Assembly (NCBI GenBank): GCA_031278795.1
Contig: JAITJT010000294.1
Location: 1 to 23,417, forward strand
Reading direction: 5' to 3'
DNA length: 23,417 nucleotides
DNA from: Deltaproteobacteria bacterium
Lineage (GTDB): Bacteria; Desulfobacterota; Desulfarculia; Adiutricales; Adiutricaceae
Under the pieces are notes generated by a model. That model was not told the origin of the DNA and searched no databases. It worked only from the letters and a program-made list of their open reading frames with translations. This document shows, one piece after another, positions 13,323 through 20,538 of this stretch. A program made the translations under genes and the position numbers. Position 1 is the stretch's first letter, and every line of letters begins with the position of its first letter.

Positions 13323-16214
13323 TCAGGGCATCACTTTCTTGGGGTTCATGGCGTTTGGCTGGATCCACTTGACCAAGGTGTTGAAGAGCTCAGCTATGTT
13401 TATGGGCTTGTTAACGTGATCGTTCATGCCTGCCTGGAGGCTAAGCTCCCTATCCGAGCTCATGGCGTGGGCCGTCATGGCGACTATGGGAAGATCCGTG
13501 TAGCCAAGCTCCCTTATCTTCTTGGTGGCGGTGAGTCCGTCCATCACGGGCATCTGGATGTCCATCAAGACCAGCTGATACTTGTCCTTCTGCACCATCT
13601 CCACGGCCTTGGCCCCGTCCGTGGCTATGCTCACCTGCATACCGGCGTTACCTAAGATCTTGGAGGCCACCAGCTGGTTGACCTCGTTGTCCTCCACCAA
13701 AAGGATCTTGGCGCCCACTATGTCCTTGACTATCTCCGACTTCTGGTCTTTCCTCTTTCTCTTGGACTTAAGGCCCTTCCCGAAATACTCCATCAAGGTG
13801 TCGTGGAGATAGGAGTCGGATAGTGGCTTGGTGAGCACCTTGTTTACGCCCACCTCTTTGGCGGGCGTAAGGATCTCGTCGCGGTTGTAGGAGGTTATCA
13901 TGATGATGACCGACTGGGAAAGGGCCGGGTTCTTGCGCAACTCCCTCACGGTCTCAATGCCGTCCATGCCGTGCATCTTCCAGTCCACCAAGATTAGATC
14001 CGGCGGCTTCTTGGCGCTTTTGAGGTAGTTTAGGGCCTCGTAGCCTGAGTTCACCGCGGCTGTCTCTATGTCCTGCTTGGCCAGGGCCTCCACAATGAGC
14101 TCCAAGGCCGTGAAGTTGTCATCTATGGCTAAGGCGGTAATACCCTTGAAGCTGATTCCGCTATCAACCTTACTCACAGGATGCTCGCTTATCTTGAAGC
14201 GGGCGGTGAAGATGAAGGTGGAGCCTTCCCCCTCCTCGGATTCGCACCAGATGCGCCCGCCCATCAGTTCCGAGAGGCGCTTGGAGATGGTTAGCCCGAG
14301 GCCGGTTCCGCCGTATTTTCTGGTGGTGGAGGTGTCGGCCTGGGTGAAGGCGTTGAAGAGGTTCTTTATTTGCTCCTGGGCTAGACCAATGCCTGTGTCA
14401 TGGACGCTAAACTTTAGGAGGGCATCTTTTTCGTTTTGCTCCTCGGTTGTGATCTTAAGATCCACCCCGCCTTTTTCCGTGAACTTCAAGGCGTTGGATA
14501 TGAGATTGTTGAGGATCTGGCTGAGCCGCACCTGGTCGCCGGAGAGATCCTGGGGAACGCTCTTGTCTATGTCATAGCTTAGGTTGAGGCCCTTCTGGGA
14601 GGCGGCCGCGGTGAAGATCTTCACGCTGGTGCGGACCAGGGCCTCCAGATTGAAGTCCGTCTGCTCCATCTCCAGCTTTCCGGCCTCAATTTTAGAGAAA
14701 TCCAAGATATCATTGATTATTCTCAGAAGGGTCTTGGCGGCCACGGATATGCGGTTGAGGTACTCGTGCTGCTGGTCGTTGAGGTCAGTCTCCAGTACCA
14801 AATGGGTTAGCCCCAGGATAGCGTTCATGGGGGTTCTTATCTCATGGCTCATGTTGGCTAGGAACTCACTCTTGGCCCTAGCGCTCTCCTCGGCCAGCGC
14901 CTGGGCGAGTCTGGCCTCCCGCTCCTGCTCCTTGGACTTGAAGACGTCTTCCTCCATCCTCTTCTTGTCGGAGAAGTCCAAGTGTCCACCCACCATGCGG
15001 ATAGCCTTTCCCGCATCGTCCCACTCCACCACCTGGCCGGTGTCGTATGTCCAGATCCACTTGCCGCTCTTGTGGCGCATGCGCATCTCGCAGCTGTAGA
15101 CCTTCACCGCCCCGGAGAGGGTCATCTCCAGGGCCGCGTTGGCGGCCTCCAAGTCATCCGGGTGGATGAGGGACTCCCACTCATCAATGGAACCGCTTAG
15201 CTCACCATGCCTATAGCCCATGACCCTATAGAAGATGTTGTTGTAAACAATGTGTCCAGCCACTACATCCCAGTCCCAGGTGCCTATGGAGGCGGCCTCG
15301 AAGAATAGCTCCAGTTTTTCCTGGGACTCCCTTAAGGCCTGCTCGGTGGCGTACTGCTTGGTGATGTCCATGGTGACACCCAAGAGGCGTAGGGGCTGGT
15401 CGTACTCGGTCCTCTCCACCACCTGGCCCCTATCTAGCACCCAGACCTGCTCGTTATCTGGGCGGATGAGGCGGTAGATGGCCGAGTAGTAGGAGTTTCT
15501 TCCCTCCAGATGGTCGCTTAGGGCCTTTTCCAGGTTCCCCCTATCCTTGGGGTTCACCCTGGCCATGTGCTCGCAGCGGGACTTCCCCAGGAAATTAGCC
15601 GATCCACCCAAGGAGCTGGGCCAGTGGTCGCTGTAGGTCACCTCGGAATTTATGAAATCTATTTCAAAGGTCCCCAAGGAGGCGGCATCTATAACCGCCG
15701 TGAGCTTGTGGCGCTCCGCCTCGTAGGCCTTGGAGGCCTCTTCCTTCTCATGGAGGGCCGAGGCCAGGGCCAATCTCGCCAGGCGCTTCACGTGGATGTC
15801 CTGGACAATCCCGGATAGGGTCATAAAACCCTCCCGATGCTCACCAATCTCCTCGCAGTTGAGGGTGACCCAGCGCCACTCATTGCGCTTGTAGCACCTC
15901 AGGCGGTGCTCCAGCTCATAGTGGTTGTTTCTCCCCTGCACCAGATCGTCTAGGCCGGAGATGAACTGATCCAGCTCGTCCTGGTGGGTCCAAATCTTAA
16001 TGTACTCCAGGAGGCTCATGGAGCGCTCGCCCTCCCTATCCGGAGGCGAGCCGTAGAGGGACAAGAAGCTTTGGCCCAGGGTTATCCTGGAGTTCTCGGG
16101 ATCCTCGGTGGAGAGCTCCAGGTGCCAGAGGCCTATTCCGCTCAAGAATAGATTGTTCTCCAGGTTTTCCAGAGTCAGCAGATTCGCTTTAATGTCTGAG
16201 CCATCGGGGGCCAT
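13323..16214 (-). CDS. Cytoplasmic hybrid histidine kinase, three PAS-type domains and two receivers
   Basis: A 963-residue signalling protein without signal peptide or membrane segments. In order: PAS-type domains at about 20-145, 170-290 and 300-420 (each ending in a VQDI, VTMDIT or HLDFSD segment typical of PAC ends), a short coiled coil (420-448), HisKA with the phosphorylated H457 in FLANMSHEIRTP, an ATPase domain with N574 (N box), DTGIG (606-610) and GGTGLGL (635-641), then receiver 1 (acidic pair D698/D699, D744 acceptor, K796) and receiver 2 (acidic pair E841/D842, D885 acceptor, K936). All key residues are present. No HPt domain follows, so the phosphorelay must use a separate protein. 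Start ATG 16214 has no clear ribosome binding site. Two lipoprotein genes follow it on the same strand. Confidence 0.92.
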   Translation of the reverse strand: MAPDGSDIKANLLTLENLENNLFLSGIGLWHLELSTEDPENSRITLGQSFLSLYGSPPDREGERSMSLLEYIKIWTHQDELDQFISGLDDLVQGRNNHYELEHRLRCYKRNEWRWVTLNCEEIGEHREGFMTLSGIVQDIHVKRLARLALASALHEKEEASKAYEAERHKLTAVIDAASLGTFEIDFINSEVTYSDHWPSSLGGSANFLGKSRCEHMARVNPKDRGNLEKALSDHLEGRNSYYSAIYRLIRPDNEQVWVLDRGQVVERTEYDQPLRLLGVTMDITKQYATEQALRESQEKLELFFEAASIGTWDWDVVAGHIVYNNIFYRVMGYRHGELSGSIDEWESLIHPDDLEAANAALEMTLSGAVKVYSCEMRMRHKSGKWIWTYDTGQVVEWDDAGKAIRMVGGHLDFSDKKRMEEDVFKSKEQEREARLAQALAEESARAKSEFLANMSHEIRTPMNAILGLTHLVLETDLNDQQHEYLNRISVAAKTLLRIINDILDFSKIEAGKLEMEQTDFNLEALVRTSVKIFTAAASQKGLNLSYDIDKSVPQDLSGDQVRLSQILNNLISNALKFTEKGGVDLKITTEEQNEKDALLKFSVHDTGIGLAQEQIKNLFNAFTQADTSTTRKYGGTGLGLTISKRLSELMGGRIWCESEEGEGSTFIFTARFKISEHPVSKVDSGISFKGITALAIDDNFTALELIVEALAKQDIETAAVNSGYEALNYLKSAKKPPDLILVDWKMHGMDGIETVRELRKNPALSQSVIIMITSYNRDEILTPAKEVGVNKVLTKPLSDSYLHDTLMEYFGKGLKSKRKRKDQKSEIVKDIVGAKILLVEDNEVNQLVASKILGNAGMQVSIATDGAKAVEMVQKDKYQLVLMDIQMPVMDGLTATKKIRELGYTDLPIVAMTAHAMSSDRELSLQAGMNDHVNKPINIAELFNTLVKWIQPNAMNPKKVMP

Positions 16215-16337
16215 AGGTCAAGTTTCCAATTGTTTGTAAAAAGTGGAGTTAAGGGAGTGTTTTTTAGCTCCCGTGGGTCGCCAGGGGATGATCCTGGCTC
16301 ATGTAGTGGTAAATGTCGGATTATATACTTGTTATAG

Positions 16338-16356
16338 TTGGGTTTCCTATACCCAA
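16338..16356. promoter_or_regulatory. Inverted repeat upstream of the hybrid kinase
   Basis: TTGGGT (16338-16343) and ACCCAA (16351-16356) are exact reverse complements with a 7-bp centre, a size typical of dimeric regulator sites. It lies 124 bp upstream of the kinase start and just upstream (on the minus strand) of the TATAAT at 16320-16325. Function inferred from position only. Confidence 0.3.
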
Positions 16357-16661
16357 AGCCTGTGGACTGCGACATTTTTGTCAAACAAAAAAAACTTGTA
16401 GCTCCCCAGAGCGTTAAATTCCAAGGCCCTCGCGGGGGGTTTTTCCAAAGGCTGAGACTTTCATAGCTCAAACTATAGGCATAAGGCGTTCTAAAGGCCA
16501 AAAGCCCATCTGGTGGATTCTTTCGGCAGAAATAGGGGCCTAGGGCCCCAATTCTTAAATATACTACCTTATTTTGAACTAAAACTTAAGGGGAATTGAA
16601 GATGCTCTCCTCTAGCTTTAGGAAAACACCACAATCCTTACTGGGACGAGGCTTTTGATTC

Positions 16662-16755
16662 AAGGCCAGAAAAGGCCAGAAAAAGGCAAGCACAAGGATA
16701 GAAAATGGCCAGGAAAAGGCCAGGAAAAGGCTAGAAAAAGGCCAGGAAAAGGCCA
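16662..16755. repeat. Degenerate 11-12 bp tandem repeats (AAAGGCCAGG)
   Basis: The sequence AAGGCCAGA or AAGGCCAGGA recurs about seven times at 11-12 bp steps, interrupted by one diverged part (16683-16704). Read on the minus strand it would encode repeated SWPF-like peptides, which explains a chance open frame there. Confidence 0.75.
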
Positions 16756-17063
16756 TTTCAAAATTATAATTGGGCACAAAGCCAAATAGCATTAAAGAAG
16801 CTGAGGTGGAAGGGAAGAGGGGAGCAACAGGTGAGATAGGTCCAAGAGGGCCTTTAAATGTGGCTTTTTTGGGGGCATATCTCCAAAAGGCCTCGAAAGC
16901 CTTGGAGGGAATCAAAAAAGTGAAAAATCCTGTTTACTTTAAGCCAAGAAATAAGGTAGAATGCTCGGAAGTTTTGGCCCCTCGCCCCCACCGGGGCCTA
17001 GGTCGCCTTCCCCATAAGGCACCCTAGGGCAGAGGGCACAATACCATACATGGAACAATCTTT

Positions 17064-17138
17064 GCGCCATTAGCTCAATGGTAGAGCAAATGACTCTTAA
17101 TCATTAGGTTGGAGGTTCGAGCCCTCCATGGCGCACCA
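17064..17138 (+). tRNA. tRNA-Lys(CTT)
   Basis: A complete 75-nt cloverleaf with encoded CCA. Acceptor arms GCGCCAT (17064-17070) and ATGGCGC (17128-17134) pair fully, with A73 then CCA at 17136-17138. The anticodon stem AATGA/TCATT encloses the loop CTCTTAA, giving anticodon CTT for lysine AAG codons. The T arm is GGAGG-TTCGAGC-CCTCC. D arm GCTC/GAGC with AATGGTA loop. The variable loop has five bases. Confidence 0.97.
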
Positions 17139-17176
17139 GGCCCCAAGCGTTTGTAAAATCCCCTCTGTCTCCCCAA

Positions 17177-17213
17177 CGTCCTGAAAACAATAGTTTTTCC
17201 GGGCGTTTGTCTT
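17177..17213 (+). terminator. Candidate terminator of tRNA-Lys
   Basis: An imperfect hairpin: CGTCC-T-GAAAAC (17177-17188) folds onto GTTTTT-CC-GGGCG (17193-17205) with an AATA loop, one small internal loop and two G-T pairs. A T-rich tail TTTGTCTT follows. It lies 38 bp after the tRNA 3' end. Confidence 0.4.
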
Positions 17214-17444
17214 ATCAGGGGTATATTAGGCGCAGATTTTTTGGCTAAATTTAGGCGCACTAAGGTGCGACATAACAGCATATAGCGTTTGTTGGACCTT
17301 TTTGTCTCATATCAAAACTAGCAAATTTGCCTCTTAGCTTAAATGCGCTTTAGCTCATAAGGCTTAATGCCTAAATACCTGCAATAGGCATAAGAGATCG
17401 AAAAAGATAACAGAGAGATTATAAAAGCGCGCAAGAACTTTACT

Positions 17445-17507
17445 TGAAAACGCCAAACAAGTGCCTGAAAACGCTAAACAAGTGCTTGAAAACGCTAAAC
17501 AAGTGCT
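17445..17507. repeat. Three tandem 21-bp repeats with an open seven-codon frame
   Basis: Copies at 17445-17465, 17466-17486 and 17487-17507 begin TGAAAACGCYAAACAAGTGC; the first has two base changes. In the frame starting 17443 they read as the heptad LENAKQV, PENAKQV, LENAKQV, then continue LDLTGDKAKQG to a stop at 17572-17574. No start codon or ribosome binding site is seen upstream, so it may be the remnant of a coiled-coil gene or chance. Confidence 0.85.
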
Positions 17508-17744
17508 TGACTTAACAGGGGATAAGGCCAAACAAGGGATCCTCTTAGATATTAGCCAAGGGCTTCCAAGCTAACTTCAAACGAAAAACTCCATTGTTTC
17601 CTGGAAGCTATTCCCTCTAAGCGCCTGAACAAAGGCCCTTATGTACGCCTATTGGCTCCAGAATCTTCAATTACAAGGAAGAGTGGATGACTCTCTCCGC
17701 GAGCGAGTACGCATTATTTCCACAAAGAAAATCACCCGTCCTTT

Positions 17745-18515
17745 TTACTCGTTTTGCCAGATGAGCATCTCTAGCTTATAGTGGGTCTCCTCCAGGAAGT
17801 CACCAGCCTCTGAGACGAACTTCATCAAGAGCTCCCTGAGCTCGTCCTCCTCGGGTTTTAGGCCAAAGTTTTCCAGCATGCAGTAGGCGCTTTCCATAAT
17901 TTCAGCTAAGCTTTGGCGGACCCGCCAGACTCCCTGGATGGGAAGGGCTAGTGGGAATATCTCCCTCGCCTCCAGCCAGGGCCTCAGGCTCGAGATGCCC
18001 CGGGGGAGAGATCTGGTGATCCCGTAGTGCAGATAGAGAGAGCGCATGATCTGGGAGTAGAAGCTTTCCTTGGCCGATATGGTCACAACCGTAGCTCCTT
18101 TGAGCCCCACAAGCTTTTGGCGGCCTAGATCCGAGTGGATGGCGGGCGTCATGGAGCAGAAGACCACCTGGAACTCCTCATTTAGGTTGAAGCTCAGCCA
18201 GTCGGACCTCTCGGCCCTTATGTTGGTGATACCGTTCTTGGAGGCGTCTTCAATGAGGATTTGGAGCATTTTATCGGCTATGTCTATGGCCATGACGTGG
18301 CTTGCGAGCTTAGCCAGGCGCAAGGTGAACATCCCGGTGCCGCAGCCAATGTCCAAGAGCTTCTTCCCCTCCAGCTGGACGCCATTATCCACCATGAGCT
18401 TAAGGACGGATGCCTCATAGTTGTCCTCCCCGGGGCTAAAGCGGGGGAAGCTTGAGGCCTTGCGGTTCCAGAAAAGCACTGGGTTGGTCTCGGTCAGAGG
18501 CTTGTTATTAGGCAT
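17745..18515 (-). CDS. Class I SAM-dependent methyltransferase
   Basis: A 256-residue cytoplasmic enzyme with a Rossmann-type SAM-binding fold. Motif I is LLDIGCGTG (53-61), the acidic end of the second strand is D78 in VMAIDIA, and the motif around SDWLSF follows at about 105-112. An N-terminal FWNRKASSFPRFSPGEDN stretch and a C-terminal helical part resemble small-molecule methyltransferases of strict anaerobes, some near corrinoid or metal-transport genes, but nothing here fixes the substrate. The start is ATG 18515, with only a weak AGAGAAAC upstream. It is monocistronic in the window: upstream is a 1.1-kb AT-rich gap and downstream 600 bp to the tRNA-Lys. Three 11-bp repeats sit right upstream of the start. 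Confidence 0.85.
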   Translation of the reverse strand: MPNNKPLTETNPVLFWNRKASSFPRFSPGEDNYEASVLKLMVDNGVQLEGKKLLDIGCGTGMFTLRLAKLASHVMAIDIADKMLQILIEDASKNGITNIRAERSDWLSFNLNEEFQVVFCSMTPAIHSDLGRQKLVGLKGATVVTISAKESFYSQIMRSLYLHYGITRSLPRGISSLRPWLEAREIFPLALPIQGVWRVRQSLAEIMESAYCMLENFGLKPEEDELRELLMKFVSEAGDFLEETHYKLEMLIWQNE

Positions 18516-18523
18516 TTTAGGTG

Positions 18524-18556
18524 TTTCTCTTTGGTTTCTCTTTGGTTTTTCTTTGG
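18524..18556. repeat. Three tandem 11-bp repeats in the methyltransferase leader
   Basis: TTTCTCTTTGG occurs at 18524-18534 and 18535-18545, and TTTTTCTTTGG at 18546-18556. They lie 9-41 bp upstream of the methyltransferase start, so on its mRNA they form CCAAAGAGAAA repeats that contain the only purine-rich ribosome binding candidate. Confidence 0.9.
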
Positions 18557-19604
18557 TTTTTTCGACTCTAGCAAGTAGTGATTTCTTTGCGGGAGAAGAA
18601 CTGGACTTGGAAAGCTAATACGGGCCCTCGGGCCTCCAGCCGCCTTTTTAGCGCCTATAGAAAAAAAGAAAATAGCCTAGCTTTTTTGGAAAAACATTAC
18701 ATTATGTCATCTTTGGGGCTCTGTCAAACTCTCTAGAGTTTTAAAATTCTCTCTAATCCAAGTATGGTTTTACCACGAAAAGCCCGTATATTCAAGGCGT
18801 AGCTGCTTTTGGGGAGCATTCGCCTCTTGGTTAATACGTGAAAATACGAAGTTATGGGGCTAAAAATATAGCCCCGGAATAATGAAAAAAAAGTTTTGAA
18901 AATGGCTCTAAGATGTTGCAAAGAGGATGCTTTTATTGTATTATCTTTCAGGCGCAGGAAAAATCCAATAAATCTTGACCTGTGTCCATTCCCCCTTGGT
19001 AACCACTTGTAAGCAGAACTTTTCTGAAATTTGGCTTTGTTGGGTTATTTTATAAACAATAAGAAGTAATAAATCCATAAGAGCCTTGATATCGTTAAAT
19101 GATTTAAAATAGTAATCAATATCATAAATATGGCCGCAAGTCTCAAGTTGCCTCCTGAGACGGCAAAAAAAATCTAAAAAAAATGGAGTCGCTGAAAATA
19201 AAAATTTGAAACTGAAATAATCTGAGTGTAAACTGAAAAAAAGTTTTGGTTAATTTTAAAAAAAAAGTTGCGCTCTTAACTATATAATAAGGGTCAGCGA
19301 AGGCCTTCGGAAATTATTTTTTCTTTTTTTTGAAAATTTTTAAAAAATTTTATTTCGGAAATTGAATTCGGAACTTTTTTAGCCTTATGCCTCAAGGATT
19401 ATTGTTAGATGCTTAAAAGTCGTAGTTTAAATTTGTAGTGAAATTTGTAGTGAAATTTTTTTAAAATTTTTTTTTTGAAAACACAAAATTTTGCTTTCAT
19501 GTTCATTGATTTTGTGTTATAAGATTCTATCAGTATGATTTTTCATGCAATTCCCTTCGTAGCTAAGAAGAGAAAATAAATTTTTATGAATTAGAGAAAT
19601 AGTA
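18557..19604. other. 1-kb AT-rich divergent intergenic region upstream of parB
   Basis: No gene is supported between the divergent methyltransferase and parB genes. It becomes extremely AT-rich with long A and T tracts, notably from 19140 to 19600. It has a 12-bp palindrome CGAAGGCCTTCG (19298-19309) followed by T-rich sequence, a 12-bp repeat (19429-19458), and no convincing promoter with both boxes. The palindrome shares its core GAAGGCCTTC with the one at 3247-3258. Confidence 0.6.
19429..19458. repeat. 12-bp tandem repeat AAATTTGTAGTG, 2.5 copies
   Basis: Two exact copies at 19429-19440 and 19441-19452, then AAATTT of a third. It is embedded in A/T tracts about 150 bp upstream of parB. 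Confidence 0.85.
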
Positions 19605-20534
19605 ATGTCAGATCATCCCGATAATAAAACAGGCGAAAAATTTGGACACAAAACTCCTGGCAAGGGCAAGGGCTCTAACCACGAGATGTTTTCAAAGATT
19701 TCAAACAATACCAAATCAGATCAAATTATAACCATTGATATCGAGAAGGTCTTCCCAGACCCCGATCAGCCCAGGAAGTATTTCGATTCCTTGCACCTGG
19801 ACAACCTGAAGCATTCCATTCAGACCCTGTCCCAGATCGAGGCTGTCCTGGTGAGAGTCAATGACAAGCAGCCGGGTACCTATCTCATAGTAGATGGGGA
19901 AAGGCGCTGGAGGGCACTCAAGGAGCTTGACCAGAAAGAGATCAAGTGCCGGGTGATAACCATTGACTCTGACGATTACGAGATCGTCTCGCTCACCCAG
20001 AACATCCACCGGGAAGATCTCCTTCCCATTGAGAAGGCCTTGGCGCTAGCCAAGCTTCTCAAGAAGATGAAGGGGGACAACGAGAAGGTCCTGCAGCGTC
20101 AGCTGATCCAGAAGGTGAACCTCTCTGAGAACTACATCTCGGAGCTCCTGAAGATGAGCACCTTGGAAGAGCCCATCAAAAAGGAGGCCCTGAAGTCCAA
20201 CTACTGGTCCGGGGCCAAGCTTTTGTACCTGGCCAAGATCAAGGATCCCGTGCAGCGCAAGGAGAAGTTCGAGGAATTCAAGTACAAGATCCAGAGGAAG
20301 ATTGACAAGGACAACAAAATCTACACGGACTCCTTGGATCCAGATGTACTGCAGAAGCCGCGGAAGTTGACCAAGTACGACGTCTCGGTTCTGGAGAAGC
20401 GCGTCATGACCTTGACCAAGTCGCTCGACAAGATAAGGTTTGAGAACATGGACACCAGTGAGCTGGAGTCCATAAAGCCCAACTTCGAGCAGCTCGCGAC
20501 TCTGATGAGAGTTATCTTCAACGACAAAAAATAG
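19605..20534 (+). CDS. parB: ParB/Spo0J-type CTP-dependent DNA-binding protein
   Basis: A 309-residue protein with the full ParB core. After a polar 40-residue N-terminus come box I (QPRKYF, 55-60), the CTP-binding motif GERRWRA (98-104) and the NIHREDLLPIE motif (133-143), then a helix-turn-helix region (about 160-185, LSENYISELLKMS) for parS recognition and a C-terminal part likely to dimerise. These are the features of the sliding-clamp CTPases that load at parS. Usually a parA gene sits upstream; none is visible here. Instead a DNA methyltransferase starts four bases after the stop. Codon use from about 19740 on resembles the other host genes. ATG 19605 lacks a strong ribosome binding site (AGAGAAA nearby). 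It could be the chromosomal ParB or one borrowed by a mobile or defence module. Confidence 0.88.
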   Translation: MSDHPDNKTGEKFGHKTPGKGKGSNHEMFSKISNNTKSDQIITIDIEKVFPDPDQPRKYFDSLHLDNLKHSIQTLSQIEAVLVRVNDKQPGTYLIVDGERRWRALKELDQKEIKCRVITIDSDDYEIVSLTQNIHREDLLPIEKALALAKLLKKMKGDNEKVLQRQLIQKVNLSENYISELLKMSTLEEPIKKEALKSNYWSGAKLLYLAKIKDPVQRKEKFEEFKYKIQRKIDKDNKIYTDSLDPDVLQKPRKLTKYDVSVLEKRVMTLTKSLDKIRFENMDTSELESIKPNFEQLATLMRVIFNDKK

Positions 20535-20538
20535 CTTC

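Larger units (their letters stand above)
16215..17063. other. Intergenic region between the hybrid kinase and tRNA-Lys
   Basis: About 850 bp without a supported gene. Near the kinase are inverted repeats GCCAGG/CCTGGC (16280-16298) and TTGGGT/ACCCAA (16338-16356), with a minus-strand TATAAT (16320-16325) that might be a -10 box for the kinase but has no -35 at the right distance. Further on is a GGCCAGGAAAA repeat cluster (16662-16755). Open frames on both strands across that cluster are repeat artefacts. Confidence 0.55.
17139..17744. other. Intergenic region after tRNA-Lys
   Basis: About 600 bp with no called gene. It has a candidate tRNA terminator (17177-17213), a perfect 7-bp hairpin ATGCCTA/TAGGCAT (17367-17391) and the 21-bp repeats (17445-17507). 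The frame through those repeats stays open from 17425 to the TAA at 17572 without a start codon. Confidence 0.55.

Noticed and set aside
16586..16915. 109-codon minus-strand frame with SWPF repeats
   Set aside because: The repeats come from the AAAGGCCAGG DNA array; no ribosome binding site or start context.
16770..17027. 85-codon plus-strand frame with a GATGEIGPRGP stretch resembling collagen
   Set aside because: Only one short Gly-rich stretch, no ribosome binding site, not in an operon.
17064..17138. tRNA-Lys as an integration site of a mobile element
   Set aside because: No integrase gene and no second copy of the tRNA 3' end was seen.
17075..17281. Minus-strand frame of 68 codons
   Set aside because: Its end is the antisense of tRNA-Lys, a well-known false protein.
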